Source: Thamnaconus septentrionalis
Lineage: Eukaryota; Chordata; Actinopteri; Tetraodontiformes; Monacanthidae
Assembly (NCBI GenBank): GCA_009823395.1
Contig: CM020509.1
Coordinates: 11,583,001-11,647,000, forward strand
Direction of reading: 5' to 3'
DNA length: 64,000 bases
The notes beneath the pieces were generated by a model. It saw only the letters and a program-made list of their open reading frames with translations. It was not told where the DNA came from and did no database searches. The translations under genes and the position numbers were made by a program. Below, one piece after another: positions 11,991-24,240 of the stretch (within the stretch, counting starts at the first letter, position 1; the number at the start of each line of letters is the position of its first letter).

Positions 11991-14079
11991 AAAACTGCTC
12001 ATGGTTCCAGGATTTTTCTTTCTTTCTCATACCAGCTTTTTGAGAAAGATTGCAAGATCAAGTGGGATGTCAAACAAACAGAAAAACAGGGATTAACAGT
12101 GAGCATCTTTACATGCGCAGCTATTCTCCAGTATTAACCCATTTAAGATTTTATTCTGAGTAAAACAGTCATGTAAACAGCAGATTACCCAAACCTTTTT
12201 CCAGAATAGGCTCGTGTTCTGAGAAAGAAAAAGGCACATTATGACCACACAGAGGTTTTACCCGCCTCTTCATCCTTCCCCATTTCCACACTGTTCCAAT
12301 GACCTTGTGTACGAGAGCAAATGTTGACCAAACTGAGAGATTAAAAAACAAAAAACAAGAAGACAAGATATCAAGATGACGCTGCCAATAGGGGTCCACT
12401 TCTCTAGCTTTTTCCAGATTGATCAGGTTAAAAAAAAACAAAAAAAAAAACAGAACAGGAATGATCACACAACTGCTGTGTGTTCAACCACATAATTTGG
12501 TGGTTTGCTGTAATCAGAATTTGGACCACAATGATTGTACGTTGTGTAGTTCGTGGGACATTTTCTCACTAATAATAATCTTTTACACAATGGGACTTTT
12601 AGAGAGATTTTGTTTTTAAGAATCACTAAAAAAATATTTTAAAATGCGGAAAAGGCAGCACATAGTTGCATTTCTATTCAAATATCTTGTGTCTTGTAGT
12701 TCTATTGGTTTGGGATTTTGTGCTTTCTCACTTTCTTTGACAAAGTGATTTCACATCCTCCCATCGTGATCTGTGACTGCAAAGGTCTTTTGTTTTCTGT
12801 TAATAGTCTGACAGCTGAGAAGTATTTTGTTTGGTAAGTCGTGTTAGTTTTCAGTGTTGCCATGCACACAGGGTGCAGCGGCGCACCTTTTGTCGGAAGT
12901 CAAATATAAAGAAGCACAATAAAATCAGGTCGGCTCCTTCCTCACTTGAAGGCACTGCAGCTGACAGCATTGATTCTAAGTATAAAAGCTGGGAATTGAA
13001 AGAATGTAGAAGGTGCTTGACCTGAGGTTTTTGTTGCCTCAGACACTGTGAGCATGGGAGTATGAAAGCACAGAACATTTTTCTTTAGTTAAATGAAAAA
13101 AAAACAAAAATCAGATCAGGTTTGCGACAACACGTTTTCCCAATATGAAGTCAGAGCTGTTTAATTGGCAATAAACGCAGAGCTTCGTCAACATTTTCCA
13201 AACTATCAAACCCACACAGTGTGAAATCCTGGTCTAGTTAATCTACTACATTATCACACAATTCACAGTACAGTGGGCTGACAAAACCACAGAGGCACAA
13301 GAGAAAAGAGCAAGAGATATTTTTCTGGGAAACGACAGAAGGCTGCTTATTGATTGAGATGCAAATTAAAGAATTAATATTTTTATATATCAGTTGAAGT
13401 GATCACAGGTATACTCATTAGTGGTTTTAATGCAAGGTTTCCATTTCATTTCAGTTAAGCTGCATGCGGGCCAAGAGTTATCAGTGTTGTTGAAACAGGT
13501 GAGCCTGTTATAATTCAAGGCTGCTTCGATATGAAGGTTGTTGGAAAGAAAATGATGTGACGCAAGTACTCGACTGCATTTGGAAGTACTTGGCATTTAT
13601 TCCAGTTTGGTGCAGAATTGGTTTTGAAGCTCTTAGTGGGTTTACATCAAACCAAATATTGAAAGTCCTGAGGTCAAGGTGCAGACATTGGCCTTTTTTT
13701 TATTATTATTATTATTATTACCTATGTGTACCTTCAGAAGCTCAATTGATTTTGTTGTAAAACACTTTGCATAACTTTGGGTTGTTGTAAAGGGCTCAAA
13801 AAATGTTGATTGAGCATTTGATTAAAAGCATTTTTGTTTTAGCAACGAATGGTGTCACTACAGGAGGCACAATCTTTGAAAAGGTAGCTTCCTGTAAGAT
13901 GATTTCTTTCACCGACTTACCATTAAAGTTGCATTGAGATTACACATTCATGCAGGTGAGGAGGGACTGGGGACTGTCAGCCTTTCAAAACACAGTCCTC
14001 GGTCATTTGTACAATGTCTCAGCATCTGGGAGACTTAAACAACATTGTATTCCCACCACATTTTGTGCTTTTGGAAACT
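11991..14079. other. Intron stretch, A/T-rich, nothing recognised
   Basis: Contains A-runs at 12430-12450, a (TTA)n run at 13700-13720 and one splice-flanked 44-base segment (13455-13498). No gene is recognised. Confidence 0.5.
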
Positions 14080-14124
14080 AATCTACTTTAATGTGGTCCC
14101 GCTGTATTAGGAGTGAATTTTGTT

Positions 14125-14196
14125 GTAAACACAGCAACTTTGGAGGTAGTAATTACAGTGTTTACTGCAGGGTTGTTGGCACCTTGGTCAAAGGCA
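14125..14196 (+). promoter_or_regulatory. Forkhead and nuclear-receptor-like site cluster
   Basis: GTAAACA at 14125-14131 and TGTTTAC at 14159-14165 are inverted forkhead motifs. GGTCAAAGGCA at 14186-14196 resembles a DR1 (HNF4/NR2F-type) element. The region 14080-14300 is complex and looks like a conserved block. Confidence 0.3.
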
Positions 14197-14419
14197 AGCC
14201 TTGTGCATCTCCAGGACCCTCTCTCATGTAAATTGGGAGCTCCTTTCATTGCCAAAGCAATCGTGACATTGCACTGGCGCAATGCTCGGCTAGCAAATAA
14301 GCCATGTCACGAGCCCAGACACATGGTACGGGGCGTAACCCTCTTCAACTGCCTCTCGAAGGAAACTGCCGAGCCGTGGTGGCTGGCGTCGCCAGAATTT
14401 GGTTTGAAGTTGTAGAGCG

Positions 14420-16082
14420 TTTTACTTTTGTTGTCAAATTGCTTTGCAAATGAGGCCCACCCTGGCACCATTTCAAAGAGCTTGTGCTATATGTGCAGCT
14501 TCCTCCAGGCATGAGTTTCTGAACCTCCATCGTTCGGTATGCATATGCACAGTGCTGCACTAAGCTCACATAGAGGACTGGATAAACATGCCACGCTGCG
14601 AGGAAGATGGAAAGCAGCATGCTTGTGTCTTGTCAGCCTGTCTGTATTTTGTTTCTTCGCTCCTCAGTTGGACTGACATGGTCTATCTAATAACATGGCA
14701 GGTAGACAGTACGAAAGCCTTCCAGGATTTTACCCATTAAAATGATTTTCAGTCACTTTTTTGATTTTTTAAAAGGGCTTTTTTCCATTTCCTTTTTTAT
14801 GTATTTATTTTTTCTTTTGCTCCAAGCCACACCTCATAATGATTTTGAAAGGCGAATGCTATTCACATTGAAATGCTGTGTTGCTTGAAGCGAGATCAAA
14901 ATAATTGTTTTGATATGTCCTTTCTTTTCTCCTTGGCAGTGACATTAATGGGGGTTGATTTCACAATGACAATAAAGGATGTTTCAGAGGTTTGCTGATT
15001 AAATTGAGCCAGGGATCCCCTGGCTGCCAGTTATAGGAGGTTCTAGTTTGGACATCATGGAAAAGGCTGCACTGAGCAGTACAAGTGTTGCACATATTGC
15101 ATGCCCCTTTGATTGCATGTCCACGGCAGCTACTAAATAATGATAATGTGGGACTGAAGCGCTGCATAATAGCCCAAGGCTCAGAAATTACTAATGAACA
15201 GCAGCGGGGTGCAGTTTACGATGTATGCGCCGGGTCTTCTGCAACCTAACTTCCTGCTAACAAAGGCATAAAACAGTTGTTTTATGCTTTCATTTTTTTT
15301 TGAATCCTCGATGTCCATGTCATGAAAAACATTCACATTTTGCACATCACAAACAGAAACAGTCGTAGCTTTCAATTAAAATACATACCAACATGCAATA
15401 TTAAGTTAATGTCATGTATGTCTCCTACTTACTTTTACCATGACGTTTTCTCCCTGTCCAAAGGCCATTATACACTGCACACTGCAGTCATACCGTGGAG
15501 GAATCCACAGAGAGCAACAGAGACAGAAAGTGGAAAAGAGAATATATTTGGGGCCACGCATGTACTGCAGATCAAAAACATGGCAGTCACATGATCAAAG
15601 GCATGTGATAATCCTTGAACTGCATTGCTCCTTTAATCCCAGTGAGAGAACTATATTTTATAGGGAGGAAGAGGAGGGGGTGTGTGATGATGCTGCTGGG
15701 GGAGGGAACAGAAGAGGAATGGCAGTAACTAGCTGCTGGAAAGGCATTTTACTAAATGTAACTGGTGCTTTGAAGGGAGTCGATGGAGTCGACAGAATAA
15801 AGCTTCCTTGTGTGAGTGGGGCATGGGGGCCGCAAGCCCCTGTCCACTCAGCACTGAATAGTGGGCTTGTTTTATTTTTTAATGTCTCCCCCCACCCTAC
15901 TCCCTTTGCTCGTAGGGCTTGGGGAAGTTGGTTTGTTGAATGTGACCTGACTACAGTATTCTGCATCTCCCATATAGAAACAGAGAACTCAAGCAAGGGT
16001 TGGGTCAAACAGTCAGTGTACGATTGTTAATTAAAATTGTAGAAGGCAAAGTCATTTTCGGCAGGGAGATGGTTTGTGTACT
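14420..16082. other. Intron stretch without recognised features
   Basis: Ordinary sequence. A 196-codon open frame at 15440-16030 has no recognisable protein features and is taken as chance. Confidence 0.5.
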
Positions 16083-16487
16083 GCCATGCAAGTCTATGGG
16101 GTCAAAAGTCAACTTTGTCCTAGAGACATGGGACCACTTGCCGGTTCATCGGGATCCCTCAAGACACAGCCACGTCAAATTTTCTAGCCAATGAGGAACC
16201 CCGAAACCCTAACCCTAATTCCGGCAGTAACCCTAACCCTAACCCTAACCCTAACCATAATTCCAGCCTTATCGCTAACCCTAATGCCATGCAAGTCTAT
16301 GGGGTCAAAAGTCAACTTTGTACTAAAGACATGGGACCACTTGCAGGTTCATTGGGATCCCTTAAGACACCGCCACGTCAAATTTGGGGCTACTAGCCCC
16401 AACATTTTTTTTGGGCGAGGGGGGGGGGGCATGAAAAATGTTCTTCCTCCAAGGTGGGGCGTGACAGAGAAAGTTTGAGAACCACTG
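16083..16487 (+). repeat. Composite dispersed repeat with two ~100-bp units flanking telomere-like hexamers
   Basis: Unit A (16083-16182) and unit B (16286-16385) are about 90 percent identical, starting gccatgcaagtctatgggg and ending cacgtcaaatt. Between them lies a (CCCTAA)n-rich spacer. After unit B come a G-rich stretch and the ending gagaaagtttgagaaccactg. The reverse complement of that ending, cagtggttctcaaac, is typical of hAT-type (Charlie/MER5-like) terminal repeats. A shortened copy at 41048-41176 shares both ends, so this is a dispersed family. Confidence 0.65.
16229..16258 (+). repeat. Short interstitial telomere-like (CCCTAA)n array
   Basis: Four perfect CCCTAA units and partial ones lie inside the spacer of the composite repeat, with further degenerate units at 16205-16218 and 16274-16285. 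The units are interrupted by att-ccgg and att-ccag strings, suggesting a degenerating short array carried by the repeat rather than a former chromosome end. Confidence 0.8.
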
Positions 16488-16868
16488 GATGATCACTGTA
16501 TGTGTAACGAGGGTTTATTTTCATTCCAGTTGCAGGGTTTAAATCAGTATCTAAGTTTGTTATGTATCGCGGATTGTTATTGGTCAACGGGCATCTCTCT
16601 GGCACGTAAAAACCCGGCGTTACGTCACCTGACAACGCGGTGCCAGTGCGATGGGATTGTGTCAACGGTAGGTCGCACCGAGGTCTGAATTACTTTGACA
16701 TAGTTTGTGATAAAATGACACGGTTATTTTAATATCGTGTTAGACTGGATGGCAGGATGTGGCGGACGCATAGCAGCTGCGCAAAAAAAAAAAAAAAAAT
16801 TGACCTATTTTTCTGAGACGCTTCAAAGTTAGCGTCGGTTAAGCTAACAGGCTAATCTACTCTACGTA

Positions 16869-17065
16869 GTTGTGTCCACGAGCTGCGCATAAAAGAGACT
16901 TCCGTGACTGACCAACTGGTTTTCACGTCTGACCACGTACACATTTTTATTCACAGACACGTTTATTAGGTTGTTCATTAATGTATTGTAAGAGGGTTGT
17001 GCCCACGAGCTGTGTCTAAAGATAGACTTCCGTGACTGACCAATTGGTTTTCGCGTCTGACCAGG
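16869..17065 (+). repeat. Two ~68-bp direct repeats spaced 127 bp
   Basis: Copies at 16869-16936 and 16996-17065 share ccacgagctg, a central gacttccgtgactgacca and a final cgtctgacca, with about 85 to 90 percent identity. The intervening 60 bases are unrelated to the unit. This may be part of an unrecognised transposable element together with the composite repeat just upstream. Confidence 0.7.
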
Positions 17066-17576
17066 AGATATGTGATTAGAAACTGCAATGAATTTCGGCC
17101 CCACAACACAACACAGAGCAGACTGAACATGTACTGTGGTTGCGTGTACTATATCACGATGTTCCTAAGTAAAAAAAGACGAAAATAATAATAATAATAA
17201 ACATTGGTTTTGTCTTTGTCTCTATCCTTAGAAGAAAAAAAAATAGTTATATTATTTTTGTCTCTGGGTCTCATCAAATTACAATAACCACCCTGAGTGC
17301 TGTGAAAAAAAAAAAAAAACATCAATATGTGGTGTAATCCAAGGCCCTCTGCTGCAAAATCTGTCAATAGTGCTTCCCTGTGAGATGCAAAATCTTCCTT
17401 AACCTGATGTGAACTGGAAAATATATATCTTCCCTTTTCTTTTGAAGCAGTTCTTCTTCAGCCAATTACGTGATCAGCGTTACATTTTTGGGGGGGTTTC
17501 TCGCTCAAAGGCCAAGATGAGATTTTAATTAAAATGATTTAGAAAAACAAATTAAAGCAAAAATGCTTAGAGCCTG

Positions 17577-17617
17577 TTTGTGTGTGTGTGTGTGTGTGTG
17601 AGAGCGCGCGTGCGCGC
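17577..17617 (+). repeat. (GT)n followed by alternating GC, Z-DNA-prone
   Basis: Twelve GT units run into agagcgcgcgtgcgcgc, an alternating purine-pyrimidine string. Confidence 0.9.
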
Positions 17618-18605
17618 AATGCAACAAGCCAACCAAAACACAATCTTTATATTCTCTTTAGCTGGTACCTGTTTTCAAAACTGTTAAATTATGTAACAAC
17701 CACATTGTTGTAGAGACTATTAGAACAATGATTTACCTTCATAAATGCATACATAATAATTTTTGTAACACTACCTGTTTGAGGAAAATCTCATCATCTT
17801 TATTGTTTAACACACAATTTTAAATATTCTGTAGCACCTTGGAAGAACCCGGGACATTTCCATGCGAGCTACTGCCTCCACTAGTTTTCAACATGGTTGC
17901 AGCTGGTTAATCATGAGTCTCATCACTCTAACAGGACTCAGCCCACTTCTCATCAATCACATAAATCACCAGTCAACATTGTGTAATTGATGCAAATGTT
18001 GATGTCATGCCTGGAGATCTGGGTCATTCTTCCCTCCCCCACCTGAGATTGTTAACCGTCTTTGCAACGTACACGGGCAGCAAATTCAATTTCCTGCCTT
18101 TATCCCCGAAGAAAATGGCTCAAGTTTATTTGTCACATCAATTACGACACCGTGGTTATATAGCCCTCTCAATCTGTTGGGAATATTTTGTCTGCTAATT
18201 CCACCGTCCCAGCAAGGCCCATATATTCATTTATATTTCATGACGTGGTGTTTATACAGTGAAAGCCTGGCTGTTTTGCTCTGAGTTCTCTTGGCTAGTG
18301 AGGTGTTCTGCTGTGCTGCAATAAAATATAGATGCTAAGAGTCTGGAGAGTTGAGTGTCTCATCTGTCCTGGTGATACCATAAGGCAGCCATTAATAGTG
18401 TCAGGGAGCATCAGACGTACCACAGGCACATAATTGGATATGAGGGCATAAGTGAATGCACCTGCTTCGAAATCAACAGTGTCCTCCCAGGAGGGCGGGC
18501 CCTCGGTAGATTCCCATAGAAGTTTGCAGAGGCCATTGCCTTTCCCACTAGATTTTCCTCAGCCACTGCTGTTTACATTTGTTACTGAGGTCATGTCATG
18601 GCAGA

Positions 18606-18608
<3 letters not shown>

Positions 18609-18662
<54 letters not shown>

Positions 18663-18744
18663 AATAAATAAATATATATGATCTATATATATATGTATAT
18701 ATATATATATGTAGATATATAAAAATAAATAAATATATATATGA

Positions 18745-18811
<67 letters not shown>
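18609..18811. repeat. (TA)n-rich compound microsatellite
   Basis: A 51-base pure (AT)n run is followed by two copies of an aaataaataaatatatatga-type unit about 62 bases apart, another long (TA)n run, and a short (GT)n. It is highly self-complementary. Confidence 0.97.
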
Positions 18812-19139
18812 TCATCATGTCCCTGTTTGTATGAAAATAGCAGCCTCAAGATTTCTGCATAATCACAATCACCGTGACCATCTGTTGTTGGCTTGTTGAC
18901 TTACCTTTTTAATGGCTGTTTTCCTGTATCAAAGCGACGTACTGGTGTATTAACAACGTGATCATCATTTAACCTAAAAGGAAAATGGGAGCATACGTAA
19001 AAAGGGGGAGCATATGCTCGGTGAAATCTTTTGACAAAGTCGGATTTATCGTCGGTGCTGTGCCAGGGGTGGCAGGAGGAGGGGAAAACAAAACAGAGTA
19101 CACCGTGCTGAGCCCTGATGTACGATAAGATGATATTGT

Positions 19140-19367
19140 CAAGATAAAGATTTAAAACATGACTGCCAACAAAAGCCGTGGTCTTGGATTATAGCGGGCA
19201 GCACAGAGCCACTCGGTGATTGCGGCTCGCTTAGCGCCCTCAAAATACATTGCAAAAAATGCTAATGGAGGAAGCGGGGAAATAAGCTGGGACTTGTGTC
19301 GCTGAAGATTTGCCGGTAGATGCCCTCTCCTTGAAAACATGCCTCTCATAATGTGTTTTTCTTGTAG
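19140..19367. other. Complex block preceding the candidate 60-nt exon
   Basis: Even-composition, repeat-free sequence with gcaaaaaatgctaatgg and CpG-containing strings. It may be a conserved element or exon-flanking sequence. Confidence 0.25.
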
Positions 19368-19427
19368 AGCGCGGGCCAAACACCAGAGAAGTCTTTCAAC
19401 TCGCCGCCTCCCATTTGTCCTCATAAG
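19368..19427 (+). other. Candidate 60-nt cassette exon (phase 0)
   Basis: The acceptor is taatgtgtttttcttgtag and the donor is AAG followed by gtaagc. The 60 bases between them are stop-free in phase 0 (SAGQTPEKSFNSPPPICPHK) and also in one other phase, so the segment could be included upstream of the 49636 exon without a frameshift. It sits at the edge of a complex block that looks like conserved sequence. No homology is recognised, and a pseudo-exon is the main alternative. Confidence 0.2.
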
Positions 19428-19743
19428 GTAAGCCTCGGCTTTGCATTTGCTAGGAAAGACACAGATTTTTTTTTGTTTGGGACAGTTTTGTATGTTTCAA
19501 GCATGTACCTCTTTTTTGGAATCTACACATCAGTTAAAATATCAGCCATCCTGTAGGGCAGCGCCGACAGAGAAAAGAGAGCCCCTGCAGCTTTTATTTT
19601 CTGCTTTTTACCCCCGGTAGTGATTCGTTACAGTTCAACATTTTTTTGACATGAATTTAGTGGGACAGATTTATTCAATGCTAATTAGTCCTGTGCATGC
19701 ACAGTCAAAGTCATCACTTCACTTGGCTGATCTCAAGTCCTCT

Positions 19744-19770
19744 TCACACACATGCACGCACACACGCATG

Positions 19771-19817
<47 letters not shown>
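19744..19817 (+). repeat. (CA)n compound microsatellite
   Basis: CA units with GC interruptions at both ends. Confidence 0.97.
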
Positions 19818-20559
19818 AGTGACTCCAGTAACTTCACCCTTCTTACTTCCTGCTCCCGCTGCATGACTCTCGCCGACGTGATAATGTGCTATGCAGTGAA
19901 ATTCACACAATTTCAGTTCGCTTAGCACCAAATGTGTCAAAAAAAGAGCCTCTGTCCTTTTCTGGATGAATGACCAGTACGACGGAGAGTGCATTGCAAG
20001 AGTGGACCTTGGTAAAAAAGGACCCCAATGGAGAGAAGCCGTCTGACAGCCTGTCATCAACTGTTCAAAGCCGAACATGACTCTCCAGCACTGAGGCGCA
20101 CCTAGCTGTCTGAAATGCTTTGGTGGCGGCGAAGGCTGCAGACAATCCTGCATGTCCACGTGCCTGTCATTTGGAAATCACAGGAGGGACGACTGACTTT
20201 TGTCTGTCAGCGCTGAAAGGCGGCGCCTGTCACTCACGTACGGCCTAATCTGCTCGGTTCCTGCTTTTGCTCTTGATGACAAATTACAGTCTGGAGACTT
20301 GTAGGACGAGCTGTTGCTGAAAGCGAAAGCACTCAACGTCCTCCCCCGCCAGGTGTCAGAGATCACGTGTCTTTGTCCCCCTGTCTTCCCGCCTCGTCCT
20401 CATACTCATCATAATGGACCAACTGTGCAAGTGTTTGCAACTTTCAAGATTTTTTTTTAGCTGTTAGCAGCAGAACATAATATCCCTCTAGTCAGCTAAC
20501 AGTAGTCTCCATGATCCGCATCTCAATATGTGCTGCGCATGCAATAGGCCAGCTGAGCT

Positions 20560-21000
20560 AATTTAGTATGTCAGTCAGCTCGCGAGGCTGCTACAATGAG
20601 TAAATGGCAGGATGTGATTTATAAGGGAAAGAATATTCAGATTGTAATAGCTCTCAGAATGAAATAACCCCTCAGTCTTACACCTCTCTTCATCTGCATT
20701 GTGCATCCAGTGAAGGTGGGGGCCTTAAAATTTGCTGCTCTGTGATAACACTAAGAGTTTGAGAGGCACACAGCGAAGGAAGCGAGGGAGTCGGGTGCCC
20801 TGGCACTAAGTACATATAATTGCTTCTTGACACGTTGGCCGAATTCTGTGGTGCCAGGATCAGAGCAGAGATGATTAACGGCTGTCCGAGTGGGTGGGCA
20901 CTGCGGGTCATTCAGGGCCTTTGGTTTCCATAGCGATCCTGGTGCGAAGGCCATATATTGCATACTGCTAATCCCAGGGGTATGCACATTGTTAAACTAC
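20560..21000. other. Complex block, candidate conserved non-coding element
   Basis: Contains gctgagctaatttag and tcagagcagagatgattaac; no repeats are recognised. Confidence 0.2.
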
Positions 21001-21149
21001 AATTATAACTCACGCTGAGAGCTTTGTCTGTCTACCGCGAGCCCTCCCCTTATTCATTTGCAAGTGGCTCGCTGCTTTTCTTCTCCCTTTATTTTTCTCC
21101 TCAATTTTTCTTAGAGGGTCTCCTCTAGCCGGCGTGAAGATATGGAGTA

Positions 21150-21600
21150 AAAATCTTGCATTCGGTGAATAATTGATGAGTGGGCTCACCTTGGAGCATC
21201 ATTACAGTACGGCAGTCGGGCTAAAAGGTGAGGGTAAGATCATATTTCTGACACCGGGCTCCGGGGCCTGTGGAAAATTGTTTCAGTTTTTCACCAAGGC
21301 TCTGCTCCAAATGAACGGCGTGAGTAACAGCTTCTCATTATTAAACAAAGGATAGCAATGAAAAGGGGAACCGTGATGCGTGCCTTCTTGTTTATCTGTG
21401 CTAATATTTGCAACGCCGTTGTATAAAGGGAGTGAATGGTTAAAAATTCAACGTCCTGCCTTTGGGCCATTGAAGAACTACACCATGTACTCGGTTCGGA
21501 ATAAACCGCAACCCTGCCCCCGCTCGAAAAGACAGCAGAAAGTGCTCCATATTCTTTCGATTTGGATTTGCCCCTTATAAGCATTTCAGCTGCAGGAACG
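21150..21600. other. Complex block with two splice-like donors
   Basis: Donor-like gtgagg at 21227 and gtgagt at 21320 occur in a repeat-free stretch. A 33-base stop-free segment (21287-21319) lies between a weak acceptor and the second donor. The block looks conserved, but its coding potential is doubtful. Confidence 0.25.
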
Positions 21601-21638
21601 GTGAGAAATGAAGTCTATATTTTGTGTCTTCTTGGTTA

Positions 21639-21642
<4 letters not shown>

Positions 21643-21671
<29 letters not shown>
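21643..21671 (+). repeat. Poly(T) run of 29
   Basis: Uninterrupted T-run. Confidence 0.97.
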
Positions 21672-21999
21672 GGTCCGACATAATGCTGTGTGTGTCTTAT
21701 CTGCTCGCATCTGCGTAAGAATGTGTGCGCATGCATGCATAAGTACATGCTATGTATTCATGTGAACAGTGCGGTCTGGTTAGGTGACAGATGGAGAGGG
21801 CATTGATGGGGGGTTGGGGATCAAGAACCTCTGACAGTGCTGGGCCTTCACTGCACCCTGTTTCTGCCAGCTCAGAAATGATGACGAACTAAAGCTGTGC
21901 GCCTCCGGGACGCCGTTCCACACATTTTATTTTCCACACAGAATGACGGAACTCCCCTGCTAAATGTCCCTTAACAATGGAAATGATGGCTCACGATCA

Positions 22000-23469
22000 C
22001 AGAGATAGACAAGTTGGTGGGCACATTATGTTTTCTTTTTTGTGTGTATTTTTTAATTTTTTTTCATGTAATTGTAACAGACAGATAAAACACTGTGAAG
22101 ATCTGGTGTGCGGCAGCATTTGGAAGCCAAGGAAAGGCAACCAAACAAGCACATCTTAATGATGATTCACTCTGTATAATAAAAGAAAGTCCCTGAGGCA
22201 GCCAAACAAAAGGGTAGTCATGCAGCAATTAAGCCGATTTAAAGGCATCAAGCGGTATATGGGTGGTTAGCGAGGCATCTTCCTGGACGTTGATGTCCGA
22301 ATGCGAGCCCACAGACAACACGCACACATACACGTGCCTGCGCGCACATACACACCCTCTCGTTTCAAACCCTCTCGCGCACACACGCAGACACAATTCA
22401 TTTGAGGTAAATGTGATCTCAGAAGACAAGCGGCAACAACCTCCTGGTCCATCAGGGCGGCCCCGGGTTGCATTGGTGGCCATCGTCAAACAAATAATTC
22501 TTTGTGACTGGAAAAAAAAGGAAAAAGACAATCCAAAAGGTCATTTGTGACCCCTGGGACCACTGCTGTGCAGCATCTGTCACAAGCAAGCACCGCATGT
22601 CTGTGTCAAATGGCAAAAGGTACGGCAGTGCAGCCAGCCTCCCGTGTAATAAAGGGCCACCGCGAAACGTGGCATCACTGCCGCTGCTGCACCAGCGGAG
22701 CTCGCAGGTCTCCTGGTTTATCTGCAGAGGGTCCACTATGTCATAGTGTACCTATTACCGCTCTGGCGCCTCGGGTGGCTGCTCACCTCATGTGCTGCAT
22801 GCTTAAATATTCTAGAGCCATCGTTTTTAGAAAAGGGCACACGTATTGAGGGAACACGTACGTTGGTTATTTATGTCACAAAACCCCAACTCCTTTTTTT
22901 TCCCAGTGCTCAAGATGGTGTTTGTCACGTGTTGCCGCGCCTTTAATTGTTCGTGGAGGATGAGGCAATCCTCGGGGGGGAACAACTGGAAATGACTGGA
23001 AATGTTTGACGCTATCTTGCAGCGTTTCCACGACAAGGGGTTAATAGCTTTAAAAATCCGTGGGAAATTGATAAAAGGAATATAGAACGCACGCCCCCCT
23101 CCCAAACGCGGCGCTTGTGTATCTGCATCAGGCCACACCTCTGCGTGGAACAAATCAATACGTTTCCATTTCTAACCAAATTCCACCTTTTGAATGGTGA
23201 AATCCAATCTTCACGGACACACCAAGCAGATTGGATATCCCGAGAGTTGCATGAAGAGAAAAACCCACAGGGATGACATTGTTGCCTCGGCAAACAAACA
23301 AAAAAAAGAGGGTATATACGATGCATATCATCATCCGTGTCAGAGCCGCATGCCGCCATCAAAAAATAATTTTGAATTCTTTCAAAGTCGACGAAGCACA
23401 CGGTGCTGCGCACCAGTCAGCCTGCCAGCTGTCCCCTTTTCCCGTTACTCGCCGCAGCTTATTTCCCTG
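22000..23469. other. Intron stretch, nothing recognised
   Basis: Contains an imperfect CA-rich run (22315-22395). Frames on both strands here show no family resemblance. Confidence 0.5.
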
Positions 23470-24240
23470 TGACATCCAACTAAACCAATCAGGGATTTGA
23501 GTGCCTCGATTCCAATCAATTACCACCCAAATCAGTGCCGAGCCCTTTGATATAGAATAATTTGTCAAATCAGTGCAGATGGCTTGGGGCAGGTACCCCC
23601 TGTGTCATAGGCCGCATCCACATGGAAATCTCTGCCAGGGGGTCTGGGCTGTCTCCATGCTCCCAGACCTATTAATGGCGAGCCATTGTGTGGCTCCAGG
23701 ATTGCGAACCGGCTGCCTGGTTCCCTAGATTGCCCATGTATAAGCATCTTAGCCCGGCCCGATGGATAATACCCAGGTCCCAAGGTCCACGGTAATGACT
23801 TGGACTATTTTTCGAAGCGAGCGAAATATGACTTTCACCAGGCCTACTTCAGGCGCCCGGTATTGCACAGAGGAGAGCAGAGCAGCGCTCTGAAAATGTA
23901 TCGGCAGCCTGCGTCCAGATGTTGGGCACCAGATAACGGCCGGTGGAAATGTGCGATCATGCCGCGCGCGTCACACGCTCACAGTGTACGACGTTCAGAG
24001 AGTGTCGACGGAGCGTTTTGATTTTTGACATTCCGCGAGTGCTGATAAAGAGGCCGGAGGCAGTGGGGCTTCTAACTTGCGGCTTTGCAGGTGTTCCAAT
24101 CACTTGTTCACACCAAACCTGATGCTGCATGGGAACCTGTCGGGGTTGCAAGGCGGGGAGTCCCGTGTAATTAGCAGGACCCGCCGCGTGACGTTGAGTT
24201 GAGCAGTTTGCTGCGTTGGCTTTGGTTACTGATCGCTGGC
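23470..24240. other. Complex block, candidate conserved non-coding element
   Basis: About 770 bases almost free of simple repeats, with aaccaatcagggatttgag, ccaatcaattacc and ctattaatggcgag. This is one of the longest such blocks in the window. Confidence 0.35.

Noticed and set aside
15440..16030. 196-codon open frame on the + strand
   Set aside because: No signal peptide, domain or motif, no splice or promoter context, and it runs through sequence of mixed composition; taken as chance.
16229..16258. Interstitial telomeric array as evidence of a chromosome fusion
   Set aside because: Too short, not head-to-head, and embedded in a dispersed repeat.
18559..18849. Open frames of alternating Tyr/Ile
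   Set aside because: Pure translation of the TA microsatellite.
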